A DNA stretch of 64,000 bases from contig JAILDX010000008.1 in the NCBI GenBank assembly GCA_024688685.1, positions 186,001 to 250,000 of the forward strand, given 5' to 3'. This document shows positions 1 through 8,561 of the stretch, piece by piece. The translations under genes were made by a program, and so were the position numbers. The DNA is from Saccharofermentans sp. (lineage in GTDB: Bacteria > Bacillota > Clostridia > Saccharofermentanales > Saccharofermentanaceae). How positions within the stretch are numbered: the stretch's first letter is position 1; each line of letters opens with the position of its first letter. The notes under the pieces were generated by a model. That model worked only from the letters and a program-made list of their open reading frames with translations. It made no database searches and was not told the DNA's origin.

Positions 1-357
1 GACCATCTCAGCGACCTTTCCGGCTACGTCCTTATCAGTCTCTTCCGTCAGAGAATACTGATGCACCTCAACTGTCGTGTCCTTGTTCTCGAACACAGTC
101 GCAGTTACGATTATGTCCGTATTCGACAGTTCACCGTTCAGGATATTGCCGCTTGAGCTGCAGCCGACATAAAGTGCTCGCGGGATCGTCTTGGAAATGA
201 GCTGAAGCACCGTTCCCAGAGCAGGATTATCAGGAGACTCCACATAGACATGGAAGAGCACATTGGAGGCATTATGTTCATTGCACCATTGCTTCAGTGC
301 CTGCAGTCCTGATTTGAACTCACCGCTGTCTCTGTAAGCATATTCAAATACTCTCAT
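1..357 (-). CDS. FIST N-terminal domain protein, cut by left edge
   Basis: The reverse strand encodes an N-terminus of 119 residues that runs off the left edge. It begins MRVFEYAYRDSGEF and contains LYVGCSSSGNIL followed by a strand reading TDIIVTATVFENK. This pattern (a small beta-rich domain with a GCSS-G turn) fits the FIST N-terminal sensory domain, which is often joined to GGDEF, EAL or kinase output domains. The output part is outside the window, so its role is open. Its ATG overlaps the TGA of the upstream DUF2974 gene (ATGA), so the two are translationally coupled. The family call comes from pattern recognition of a partial domain and is moderate. Confidence 0.55.
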   Translation of the reverse strand, partial: MRVFEYAYRDSGEFKSGLQALKQWCNEHNASNVLFHVYVESPDNPALGTVLQLISKTIPRALYVGCSSSGNILNGELSNTDIIVTATVFENKDTTVEVHQYSLTEETDKDVAGKVAEMV

Positions 358-1523
358 GTTGCATCCCCCTTTACTGTATCCTGTTTCCTCTTGGATGAGA
401 TCAAAAAGCTGAACGGAGTCTTCGGTTCAGAAAGGCTCTTCTGCGCAGCTAATACTTCACCCCAGTTATCGATAAAGAGTCTGATGAGATTCCTTATCAC
501 TCTCTGTGAATCACGCCTTAACGAATGCATCTTGTCGAGCATCGCCTTGACTTCAAAAAGGTTGGCCTTCGGTATCGCGGTAACCTTCGTCTCACCGGAG
601 GCCTCAAGTACCGCGAAAAGGTCATCTATAAACTGTTTCTTCTCATCCTGACTCATCGCTTTGAGCCACGATGTCAGAGTCTCGTCAAACACGTCACTTG
701 CTATCGACGGCTTCTCAAGCAGAAGGAACTTTTTGCCCTCTATTCCCCAGCTGACAGGATCATGCTGGAGCACGCCCTTCTCACAGCTGAATACGATGTT
801 GGGAACTGCCGTATCAGAAAGCAGTCTGCCTATGATGGAGTTCTCGGGTATATATCTGTGGATAGTAGGAGCTATCTTCGAGAAACCCTTCGTCTCTCTG
901 ATCTCATCATTGAAACCCGGTCCGTCGAAATCAAAGATCGCATCGACTCTGTTCTGTATCTCTTCATCAACTGTCATGGCTGCATGGATTGCAAGGTGTC
1001 CGCCCTTCGAATGGCCGCCCATCATTATCCTGTCCGACCTGCCGGATTCAATGGCAGTAAGATACTCGACGGCCTCGTCTTCCGAAGGGACCGTAAAATA
1101 GCTGAGATAGAAGTCCTCTTTCCAGCCGACTATCGTATCATCAGTACCTCTGAAGGCAATGAAGATCTCGCTGGAAGAAAGCCTCACAGTAACGACCGCA
1201 AACTGAATAAGTGATGCGGGATCGGTATGATTGACATAGTGACTGAGTGTAAGGAGCTTATATCTTCTCGCAGAAGCTGCTTCCTTCAGCAACTGGTGTG
1301 AAAACCTGAAAAATGTCTTGTCGGATTCAAGTTCTTCCCTGCTGTGTATCTGATAATAGATGTCTGCAGCATCCATCAGTGTTATCTCACCTGACTCGGG
1401 AACGATCCCTTCAAGATCAACGTAACACATGCTCGCAAAAAGGAGTGCATCTATCTCGTTAAAAGGATCCTGTTCAAAGCTCAGATCACCGCGCCATTTG
1501 ATGTAATCGATTAAGTTAGTCAT
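354..1523 (-). CDS. DUF2974 (Mbeg1-like) alpha/beta-hydrolase family protein
   Basis: A 389-residue protein with a lipase-like nucleophile elbow, GGHSKGG, around residues 169-175, preceded by an FRGTDD strand near 124 and followed by IFDFDGPGF near 198. These features match the DUF2974/Mbeg1 family of predicted serine hydrolases; the substrate is unknown. There is no signal peptide, so it is probably cytoplasmic. It is coupled to the downstream FIST-domain gene through an ATGA overlap. No Shine-Dalgarno sequence precedes the ATG: the bases just upstream are an AT-rich TATAAT run, and the inferred promoter would start transcription almost at the start codon (see the promoter entry). Confidence 0.75.
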   Translation of the reverse strand: MTNLIDYIKWRGDLSFEQDPFNEIDALLFASMCYVDLEGIVPESGEITLMDAADIYYQIHSREELESDKTFFRFSHQLLKEAASARRYKLLTLSHYVNHTDPASLIQFAVVTVRLSSSEIFIAFRGTDDTIVGWKEDFYLSYFTVPSEDEAVEYLTAIESGRSDRIMMGGHSKGGHLAIHAAMTVDEEIQNRVDAIFDFDGPGFNDEIRETKGFSKIAPTIHRYIPENSIIGRLLSDTAVPNIVFSCEKGVLQHDPVSWGIEGKKFLLLEKPSIASDVFDETLTSWLKAMSQDEKKQFIDDLFAVLEASGETKVTAIPKANLFEVKAMLDKMHSLRRDSQRVIRNLIRLFIDNWGEVLAAQKSLSEPKTPFSFLISSKRKQDTVKGDAT

Positions 1524-1530
1524 ACATTAT

Positions 1531-1578
1531 ATTATAATATGGTCCAGCCTTTTTGACAAAAGTCAAATGTGGTAAAAT
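1531..1578. promoter_or_regulatory. Divergent promoters with a shared palindrome
   Basis: On the minus strand a TTGTCA -35 (1559-1554) and TATAAT -10 (1536-1531) are separated by 17 bp. The predicted start is at about 1524, next to the ATG at 1523. On the plus strand a TAAAAT preceded by TG (extended -10, 1573-1578) can serve the GH94 gene. The two promoters share the palindrome TTTGAC-AAAA-GTCAAA (1552-1567), a plausible operator. Positions are read directly; promoter function is inferred. Confidence 0.55.
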
Positions 1579-1611
1579 ACGCGCATAACCCACTGATTCC
1601 GGAGGTGCACC

Positions 1612-4218
1612 ATGGCAGGATTTGAATTCATCGACAACAACGGAACATTTAAGATCAAGGATCCCGACCTTCAGAGTTATCTCTATTTCCCGATCGGTTC
1701 AACGAGCGGAATGATGGGATCCGTAACACCTGATCTTGGCGGCGACCTCAAGACAAGCCAGAACACTTTTTTCCTTGAGCCTGTCTCGTCAGACAACCTT
1801 CATAACAACAGATCCACAAGGAACTTCTGGATTGCAACAGATGACGGCAGACTCTATTCCGCAACAGGCGCTTCAGCGCTCCAGAACAGCAGAAAGTTCA
1901 CGGAAGAGAAAGATGATCTCACCATAACATGCGGTCTCCTCTGGCACAGTGCGGAAAGACTGATAAACGGAACATCAATCAAGACAAACGTAACCTCATT
2001 CGTCCCTGTAAATACGGATGATCAGGTCGAACTCACAAAGATAACGATTACAAATACCGGCAGCAGCGATATTACATTTACTCCGACTGCCGCAGTTCCG
2101 GTCTACGGAAGATCAGCTGATAATATAAGAGACCACCGCAATGTTACGTCTATGCTTAACAGAATGACTGTAACAGAGTACGGTGTTGTGAATGACCCGA
2201 CTCTCACTTTCGATGAGAGAGGCCACAAGCTGAATACGATGCTCTACGGATTCTTTGCGGCAGATGGAAAGGGCGGAAAGCCTGTTTCGTTCTGTCCCGT
2301 TGCAGAGGATTTCATAGGAGAAGGCGGCGCTTTTGACAACCCGAGATTCCCCGTGACGGGAACACCTTCCTCCAGGTCCGGTGATAAGGCAAACGGTTTC
2401 GAGGCGATGGGTGCCGCAAGGTTTGAGAAAGCTATGCTCAAGGGTGGCGAGAGCATCTCGTTTGTTGTTGTCCTCGCGATCGCTTCGAAGGAGTCATATA
2501 AGGATCCCTCTTCCCTCGAGAGTCTGGCTTCAAAATATCTCAATACGGAAAGCTTTGACAAGGCTCTTGATGATAACAGGAAATACTGGATAAAGAAGAA
2601 CAATATCAGATTCCGCTCAGGAGACAAAGACTTTGATAACTGGATGTACTGGGTTGCAGTCCAGCCCATTTTGAGAAGGATCTACGGCTGTTCATTCCTG
2701 CCTCACCACGACTACGGCAAGGGCGGAAGAGGATGGAGAGATCTGTGGCAGGATTGTCTTGCGCTTATCATCATGGATCCTTCTGACGTAAGACAGATGC
2801 TCATCGACAATTTCGGCGGAGTCAGGACAGACGGTACTAACGCGACGATCATCGGAAGCGGAAGAGGCGAATTCATCGCTGACCGCAACGGAATCACAAG
2901 AGTCTGGATGGATCATGCTATGTGGCCTTTCATGACGATGGATCTTTATATAAGGCAGACGGGCGATCTCGGAATACTTGATGAGACAGCCCCCTACTTT
3001 ACAGACCGTCAGATCAAGCGCGGAGAAGCTCTGCTTGATGCTGACAGCAGTATCGCAGCATCATCAGGTTCTGTAATCGAGCATCTCCTTCTCCAGAACC
3101 TTGCAGCATTCTTCGATATCGGCGAACATGGTTCGATGAGGCTGAGAGGCGCAGACTGGAACGATGCTCTCGACATGGCATCACACCGAGGAGAGAGTGT
3201 TGCGTTCACGGCAGCTTACGCAGGCAACTACAGAAAGCTCGCAGCCATTCTCCGCAAGTATGGTGCAAAGACCGGCAAGACATCTGTTTCTCTGGCATCA
3301 GAGCTTGAGATGCTCCTCGGAACAGGTTGTGATCTGATGGCTTACTGCGACAAGGTCAAGACAGGTCTGTCAGGAGATAAGAAAGACTACCCGGTCGAAG
3401 ACCTCGCAAAGGATCTTGAGAACAAGGCAGAAGCTATCGCAAAGCATATCGAGGAGAATGAATGGTTCACCGACAGCGAGGGCTATTCAAGATTCAACGG
3501 CTACTATGATGACAATGGAAGACCTCTCGAGAAGGGCGGTCAGATGATGCTGACGAGCGAAGTATTTACAGTTATGTCAGGCATCGCCACAGATGATCAG
3601 GTAGCTGATATCATAAAGTCCGCAGACCATTATCTCTACAGTGCGGAACTTGGCGGATACAGGCTCAATACCAATTTCAACGAGATAAAGACAGACATGG
3701 GCAGAATGTTCGGTTTCTCCTACGGTCAGAAGGAGAACGGGGCAGTCTTCTCGCACATGGCAGTCATGTTCGGCAACGCCCTTTACTCAAGAGGTTACAG
3801 CGAGGCAGGATGGAAAGTCATCGGCTCGCTCTACCGCCACGCAAATGACTTCTCTTCAAGCAGGATATATCCCGGCGTGCCTGAGTATTTTGATCCCAGG
3901 GGACGCGGTGTTTACCACTATCTGACAGGCGCTGCAAGCTGGCTCATGCTGACTGTCCTGACTGAGATCTTCGGTGTTAAGGGTGAGTTTGGTTCTATCA
4001 GATTTGAGCCTCAGCTCCTCCCTGAGCAGTTCGACAGCGAAGGTAAGGCAGGCGTTGATTTTGAGTTCAACGGAAAGCCTGTAAGCCTCACCTACAGAAA
4101 GTCCGGCGAAGGCAGCGGGATCAAGTCGATCACGGTTGACGGCGTTCTCGTCAGCGAAGGCACAAAAATACTGCCCGAAGAGAAGATTGGGCAGCAGATA
4201 GAAGTCGTTATTGGCTGA
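1612..4218 (+). CDS. GH94 glycoside phosphorylase (cellobiose-phosphorylase-like)
   Basis: This 868-residue protein shows the GH94 layout: an N-terminal beta-sandwich (from YLYFPIGSTSGMMGS), a linker helix, an (alpha/alpha)6 barrel and a small C-terminal beta domain. Family hallmarks are RGWRDLWQD near residue 365 and ADWNDALDM with the general-acid Asp in DWND (515-518). GH94 enzymes split beta-linked glucosides with inorganic phosphate into a sugar 1-phosphate and a shorter sugar, which saves ATP. There is no signal peptide, so it acts on imported oligosaccharides. Substrate specificity (cellobiose, laminaribiose, others) cannot be read from the motifs. A strong GGAGGT site precedes the ATG, and an extended -10 with a TTTGAC/GTCAAA palindrome lies upstream. 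Confidence 0.85.
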   Translation: MAGFEFIDNNGTFKIKDPDLQSYLYFPIGSTSGMMGSVTPDLGGDLKTSQNTFFLEPVSSDNLHNNRSTRNFWIATDDGRLYSATGASALQNSRKFTEEKDDLTITCGLLWHSAERLINGTSIKTNVTSFVPVNTDDQVELTKITITNTGSSDITFTPTAAVPVYGRSADNIRDHRNVTSMLNRMTVTEYGVVNDPTLTFDERGHKLNTMLYGFFAADGKGGKPVSFCPVAEDFIGEGGAFDNPRFPVTGTPSSRSGDKANGFEAMGAARFEKAMLKGGESISFVVVLAIASKESYKDPSSLESLASKYLNTESFDKALDDNRKYWIKKNNIRFRSGDKDFDNWMYWVAVQPILRRIYGCSFLPHHDYGKGGRGWRDLWQDCLALIIMDPSDVRQMLIDNFGGVRTDGTNATIIGSGRGEFIADRNGITRVWMDHAMWPFMTMDLYIRQTGDLGILDETAPYFTDRQIKRGEALLDADSSIAASSGSVIEHLLLQNLAAFFDIGEHGSMRLRGADWNDALDMASHRGESVAFTAAYAGNYRKLAAILRKYGAKTGKTSVSLASELEMLLGTGCDLMAYCDKVKTGLSGDKKDYPVEDLAKDLENKAEAIAKHIEENEWFTDSEGYSRFNGYYDDNGRPLEKGGQMMLTSEVFTVMSGIATDDQVADIIKSADHYLYSAELGGYRLNTNFNEIKTDMGRMFGFSYGQKENGAVFSHMAVMFGNALYSRGYSEAGWKVIGSLYRHANDFSSSRIYPGVPEYFDPRGRGVYHYLTGAASWLMLTVLTEIFGVKGEFGSIRFEPQLLPEQFDSEGKAGVDFEFNGKPVSLTYRKSGEGSGIKSITVDGVLVSEGTKILPEEKIGQQIEVVIG

Positions 4219-4230
4219 TATCAGAAATCC

Positions 4231-4902
4231 TTATTTGTCATCATCATCAGATCCTGCATCCTTCAGCACTGAAGGATCAGGTATCGGTGGCGGCACAAAA
4301 TCCGGGAAAGCAGAACTGATGATCTTCTGTGCCTTGCGGATCCTCAGTCTGTTATAGATTCCCGTAACAGCTGCAACTATCAGTGTCACGCCGATGATGA
4401 TCATGAGCAGCTTGGGAGTTGCAAAAGGATTCATGAAGATTAGGACTGCAAGTGCGACCGCAATGATCGACATGATGAGACCGATCCACCAGAGACCGCC
4501 GGCTTTCCTTGCAAAGCCTATTGCGCTTATTATTCCAAACAGTCCGTACAGACCGATCATGATACCAAACATGATATTAAAGAACTGAACGAGCCAGTCA
4601 GGATTAACGATAAGCCATATACCCATTCCGGCGAACAGGATCGATATTACAAGTCCCGCATATTCAAAGGGATCCTTTGTCTTTGATCTTATAAAAACGA
4701 TGATCTCGACGATCGACAGGAGCACCATTATCGAGCCTATTACCCTTGTCATTATGATCGCCGCGTCAACCGGCCACACGATGAGCACAATGCCGATCAG
4801 GAACAGAACAACATCGATGACGATCTCAACGGTGCCGTTTGTCTTTGGCATTCTGGGCGGTTTTGGCTGCTTAGGTTCTTTAGAGTTCTTCCACAGGCCC
4901 AT
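4231..4902 (-). CDS. DUF308 (HdeD-like) membrane protein
   Basis: A 223-residue protein with six hydrophobic segments, roughly at 25-45, 47-71, 80-100, 107-130, 137-159 and 165-186, arranged as three similar two-helix repeats. That is the architecture of the DUF308/HdeD family, whose biochemical role is not settled. The ends are polar: a Lys/Pro-rich N-terminus and an Asp-rich C-terminus. An AAGGAG site precedes the ATG. It lies downstream of the GH25 gene on the same strand with a 30-bp gap and is probably co-transcribed with it. It converges on the GH94 gene with only 12 bp between the stop codons. Confidence 0.75.
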   Translation of the reverse strand: MGLWKNSKEPKQPKPPRMPKTNGTVEIVIDVVLFLIGIVLIVWPVDAAIIMTRVIGSIMVLLSIVEIIVFIRSKTKDPFEYAGLVISILFAGMGIWLIVNPDWLVQFFNIMFGIMIGLYGLFGIISAIGFARKAGGLWWIGLIMSIIAVALAVLIFMNPFATPKLLMIIIGVTLIVAAVTGIYNRLRIRKAQKIISSAFPDFVPPPIPDPSVLKDAGSDDDDK

Positions 4903-4932
4903 AGCTTAACTCCTTTGATCTTGCTTTATTGC

Positions 4933-6714
4933 TTACTCTGTTGCAGCGGAATCATCAACAACAGGTGCCACTGTCGGAGCTGTTGTGGACTCCGTCGTTG
5001 ACTCTGTTGTGGATTCAGATGTTGATTCACTCGTGCTTTCCGAAGTTGACTCTGAAGATGCTGCGCTCTCAGAGCTTGAAGCAGATGAACTGTCGCTGCT
5101 TGATTCAGATGACGAATCAGATGGCGAAGTCTCCGGAACAGGTGTAGGTGTGCATCCGGGGATACTTCCGTCTGAAGGATCTGCAACGAGCAGTCTGAGC
5201 GACTCAGTAACTGTTCCTCTGTATGCATCGCCGAAGCTGTAAGTGATAGTATAGACACCCGGCGTTGCACAGGCTGCCGCCATTGTAACTTCCTTACCGG
5301 AAGAGTTCTTGACAGTAGTTGATACATAGGAAGGATTTACATCCTGACCGAGCGAGTTCAGACATGTAACTCCCTGCATCGCACTTATTGTGGTGCCCGC
5401 AGTCGTGTACAGATAGCCGCCACTGACGGTTACCGTCGGATCCAGAAGTGTCTGAGATGAGAAGAATCCGAGATTCATGTCCACATCACCTGAGATGCCG
5501 GGGATAACTCCGTGGAGATAGCCATACTGCCAGATATGATACCTGAAAGAGAAGCTTGGGAGCTTATCGCCGATCTTGAAAGGCGTTGTTCCGCTGATAA
5601 ACCTGTTGAAGTATGCTGCAAGCCATACTTTGTACTTGGAAGCAACCTCGCTTCCGTAGGAACCAAGTCCGTTGGAATTGGTCCAGAGAGACTTGCTCAT
5701 ATAGACCATAGGAGAATATCCCTGGCTCGCAACTGTATCACAGAATGTGCAGAGGATATCGCGGAGATCCTTGCCCTTTATGTTGTAATGTCTCTCACTT
5801 GTGCTGTTCTTCTCGAAATCGATAGCAACAGGATAAGTGATGTTGTAATTCCTGATAACATCAACTGTAAATGATGCTTCCTCGTAAGCTTCCTGAATGG
5901 AAGTAGCTGCTGAATAGAAATATACGCCAACCTTTATGCCGGCTGCAGCTGCGCCCCTTGCATTGGCCGCAAACTTGGAATCCTGATAGATAAGGCCTGA
6001 ACCGGTGTATCTTCCTCCACACTTAACAATGACGAACTCAACACCGTATCCCTTGACCTTGGACCAGTTGATCGTTCCGTTCCATCCCGAAACATCGATA
6101 CCGATAACGTAGTTGTTATTCTCATCGAAGTTCTTTGTAACAGAGCTGGAATTGGATACTGCAGCATTTGCGTTGCCTGTATCGGCCGAGGAACCTGAAC
6201 TTGCAGCACCCTCGTTGATATCCGAACGCTGGATGACTCTTACCGTACCGGTATTGCCCGTAAGCATTCTTGTGATCTGACGGTCTGACAGGTCCTTCGG
6301 CGCCGTATTCTGGATAACCTCAGCGCTAACTTCCTCATCGTCCTCGTCTTCATCATAAGGAGTACCCGTGTACTCTCTTCTCATCTTGATGCCGTCCACC
6401 AGCACATGCTTCAGCTCATCAGCACTGAGTTCAGAGGAATCGATATTCTCTGCAGATGATGTGATATCCATGAACTCCTGGTATGTTGTGACCATGATGG
6501 ACTCAGCGTCCACATTCTCAATGGAATCAGCAACTATCGTATTCTCCTTGGACTGAATGCTCAGTGCCGAAACAGAAATACATGAACCGGCCACGATTGT
6601 GGTGCACAAAAGAAGACTTATGCGCGCCGTGCGCTCCGTCCTGATAGTAAGGTTTGTAAGAACCCTGCCCGCTTTCTTAACAAAATGTCTGAACTTTCCA
6701 TGTCTCTTACGCAT
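4933..6714 (-). CDS. GH25 muramidase, secreted or membrane-tethered
   Basis: A 593-residue protein. A basic N-terminus leads to a hydrophobic segment (about 31-53) that could be a signal peptide or anchor. An acidic, probably disordered stretch follows, then a GH25 domain from about residue 203: IGIDVSGWNG, YFYSAATSIQEAYEEA, YPVAIDFEKNS and a late DVDMN. These place the GH25 Asp and Glu residues expected for cutting the MurNAc-GlcNAc bond of peptidoglycan. A beta-rich segment (about 420-515) precedes a tail of roughly 70 residues made of Ser, Glu and Thr, such as repeats of STSEST. No LPXTG sorting signal or choline/SH3 wall-binding domain was seen. The tail may span the wall or be glycosylated. 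Confidence 0.85.
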   Translation of the reverse strand: MRKRHGKFRHFVKKAGRVLTNLTIRTERTARISLLLCTTIVAGSCISVSALSIQSKENTIVADSIENVDAESIMVTTYQEFMDITSSAENIDSSELSADELKHVLVDGIKMRREYTGTPYDEDEDDEEVSAEVIQNTAPKDLSDRQITRMLTGNTGTVRVIQRSDINEGAASSGSSADTGNANAAVSNSSSVTKNFDENNNYVIGIDVSGWNGTINWSKVKGYGVEFVIVKCGGRYTGSGLIYQDSKFAANARGAAAAGIKVGVYFYSAATSIQEAYEEASFTVDVIRNYNITYPVAIDFEKNSTSERHYNIKGKDLRDILCTFCDTVASQGYSPMVYMSKSLWTNSNGLGSYGSEVASKYKVWLAAYFNRFISGTTPFKIGDKLPSFSFRYHIWQYGYLHGVIPGISGDVDMNLGFFSSQTLLDPTVTVSGGYLYTTAGTTISAMQGVTCLNSLGQDVNPSYVSTTVKNSSGKEVTMAAACATPGVYTITYSFGDAYRGTVTESLRLLVADPSDGSIPGCTPTPVPETSPSDSSSESSSDSSSASSSESAASSESTSESTSESTSESTTESTTESTTAPTVAPVVDDSAATE

Positions 6715-6758
6715 TAAACAATCTCTCTTCTTATTCGTTTTCCAAAACAGTTCCTATT

Positions 6759-6787
6759 ATAATGACTGCGGCGGCACTTAATGTCAA
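6759..6787 (-). promoter_or_regulatory. Promoter upstream of the GH25 gene
   Basis: Reading the minus strand, a consensus TTGACA -35 (6787-6782) is followed after 17 bp by CATTAT (6764-6759). A TATAAT overlaps slightly further on, at 20-bp spacing. The promoter would give a leader of about 35-40 nt before the GH25 ATG at 6714. Confidence 0.5.
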
Positions 6788-6825
6788 GTTTTTATGTTAC
6801 AGCCGCAAGTCTTTTTAAATATATT

Positions 6826-7518
6826 TTAAGTGCCCCCGGCAAGCGGATATTCGTTGCACAGAAGCCTCAGCGGAGCCTCGTCCTCCTCTATCTCGGGGAA
6901 CCTTCCCACAGGCGGATTGAACCTGTTGTCGTTGCTGTCATCATTGCACTGACTGACCTCTCCGATAAGGATATCACCGGTTCCCTTCTCGACCTCGAAA
7001 TCGTGATACAGCCTCCTGGTAATGCTTATGCTCTCGCCGGGAGTGAGCCTTATCTGAGAACCTGCGGGCACTGTCACCTCCCTGCCGTCGAGATGAAGGA
7101 CCACGTCACTTTCCCTGTCAATCTCCTCATCAGGCAGCGAGTTATAGACTCTTATGAGCAGATTGCCGCCGCCTCTGTTGATGATGTCTTCCATCTTGAA
7201 CCAGTGAAAATGATTTGGAGAATACTGTCCTTCCTTGAGGAACAGGAGCTTCTCGGCATATGGCTTCGGGTACTTGTCACTCATCTTCTGATTGCCATTG
7301 CGGATGGTGATCAGAGAGAAACCAACCTTGTCAAAATCCCCGAGACCGTAATCGGTAATGTCCCAGCCGAGCATGTTTTCTCTTACTTCGTCATAGTCAT
7401 GACCCTTTGTCTTCCACTCTTCGGGAGTGAAATATGCAAAGGGCGGCAGCGATATCCTGTAATCGCTGATCATCTTCTCCATCTGAGCCAGTGCTCTGTT
7501 AATCTCGGATCTTTTCAT
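6826..7518 (-). CDS. D-lyxose (D-mannose) ketol-isomerase family protein
   Basis: A 230-residue cupin-type protein that matches the D-lyxose isomerase family along its whole length. It has the metal-binding segment SPNHFHWFKMEDI (about 98-110), an internal strand reading GGGNLLIRVYNS and a late HDFEVEKGTGD. The family interconverts D-lyxose and D-xylulose, and often D-mannose and D-fructose, with Mn2+ held by two His, a Glu and a further His. It is cytoplasmic. A GGAGGT site lies 7 nt before the ATG. It is transcribed away from the GT2 gene. The family is clear; the in vivo sugar is not. Confidence 0.85.
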   Translation of the reverse strand: MKRSEINRALAQMEKMISDYRISLPPFAYFTPEEWKTKGHDYDEVRENMLGWDITDYGLGDFDKVGFSLITIRNGNQKMSDKYPKPYAEKLLFLKEGQYSPNHFHWFKMEDIINRGGGNLLIRVYNSLPDEEIDRESDVVLHLDGREVTVPAGSQIRLTPGESISITRRLYHDFEVEKGTGDILIGEVSQCNDDSNDNRFNPPVGRFPEIEEDEAPLRLLCNEYPLAGGT

Positions 7519-7565
7519 CAGTTAGACCTCCGTCTATTTATTATACAACAATGCGCGCGTGCAGA

Positions 7566-7594
7566 TTGACTAAAATAATAGCATGAATTAAAAT
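7566..7594 (+). promoter_or_regulatory. Promoter placed for a leaderless GT2 transcript
   Basis: TTGACT (7566-7571), a 17-bp spacer and TAAAAT (7589-7594) form a good sigma-A promoter. The expected start is about 7601, and the GT2 ATG is at 7602. No Shine-Dalgarno sequence is present between the -10 and the ATG (AAAATCGTTTTT only). Confidence 0.6.
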
Positions 7595-7601
7595 CGTTTT
7601 T

Positions 7602-8561
7602 ATGGATAAACCGATACTTTGGATAGTTATACCCTGCTACAACGAGCAGGAAGTACTGCCTATAACGGCGCCTATGTTCAGGGACAAGATCGTTGAACTG
7701 GCAGATCAGGGCAAGATAAGCGGCGACAGCCGTGTTCTTTTTGTCAACGACGGTTCCTCCGACAGCACATGGCAGATCATCTGCGATCTTGCTGCTTCAG
7801 ATGATCACTATATCGGCATTTCACAGAGCCGTAACAGAGGGCACCAGAGCACTCTCCTCGCAGGCCTTATGGAGGCTGTGGATAAGTGTGACGTCACTAT
7901 TTCGATAGACTGTGACGGCCAGGATGACATAAACGCAATGAATGCAATGATCGACAGGTATCACGAGGGATGCGAGATCGTTTATGGCGTCAGGTCATCA
8001 CGCAAGACGGACACATGGTTCAAGAGAACTACCGCACAGGGATTCTACAAGGTCATGAACAGACTGGGAGCCGAGACGGTATATAACCACGCGGATTACA
8101 GGCTTGTCAGCACAAGGGTGCTGAAGCATTTCGCTGACTATAAGGAAGTCAACATATTCCTGAGAGGCATGTTCCCTCTCGTGGGATTCAAGAGTACCTC
8201 CGTTGAATACGAGAGAGCTGAGAGGATCGCGGGAAAGAGCCACTATCCGCTCATGAAGATGATCAAGCTCGCCATTGAGGGAATTACAAGCCTTTCGACG
8301 AAGCCCATCCAGATAATAACGGGATTCGGACTGTTTACGGTCTTCCTCGGGATAATCGGGATCATATGGGCAATTATAATGGCTATTATCGGCAATACGG
8401 TTGCAGGATGGGCATCACTTCTCTGTATCGTTCTGTTTATGGGCGGCGTACAGCTCCTGAGCCTCGGCATCATCGGAGAGTATGTTGGAAAGATCTATCT
8501 TGAGACCAAGCAGAGGCCAAGATACATAGTAAGTGAACGCACTTGGGATGAGAAGGAATGA
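7602..8561 (+). CDS. Family 2 glycosyltransferase, polyprenyl-phosphate type
   Basis: A 319-residue protein with the GT-A motifs of the DPM1/GtrB-like GT2 group: VIPCYNEQEVLP at residues 9-20, VNDGSSD near 50, SIDCDGQDD (metal/nucleotide DXD) near 107, and two C-terminal membrane helices (about 234-258 and 266-292). Such enzymes move a sugar from a nucleotide sugar onto undecaprenyl phosphate at the inner face of the membrane. The stop codon overlaps the ATG of the penicillin-binding protein gene (ATGA), which suggests a role in envelope glycopolymer synthesis. The sugar is not predictable. The start codon lacks an upstream ribosome binding site. Confidence 0.85.
   Translation: MDKPILWIVIPCYNEQEVLPITAPMFRDKIVELADQGKISGDSRVLFVNDGSSDSTWQIICDLAASDDHYIGISQSRNRGHQSTLLAGLMEAVDKCDVTISIDCDGQDDINAMNAMIDRYHEGCEIVYGVRSSRKTDTWFKRTTAQGFYKVMNRLGAETVYNHADYRLVSTRVLKHFADYKEVNIFLRGMFPLVGFKSTSVEYERAERIAGKSHYPLMKMIKLAIEGITSLSTKPIQIITGFGLFTVFLGIIGIIWAIIMAIIGNTVAGWASLLCIVLFMGGVQLLSLGIIGEYVGKIYLETKQRPRYIVSERTWDEKE

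Noticed and set aside
525..1214. Long plus-strand frame opposite the DUF2974 gene
   Set aside because: It is the shadow of a clearly coding minus-strand gene and has no ribosome site or recognisable domain.
4933..5120. Wall-sorting signal at the end of the GH25 protein
   Set aside because: The Ser/Glu/Thr-rich tail has no LPXTG, hydrophobic stretch or basic end.
6781..7569. 262-residue plus-strand frame
   Set aside because: It is antisense to the D-lyxose isomerase gene, whose family match is convincing.
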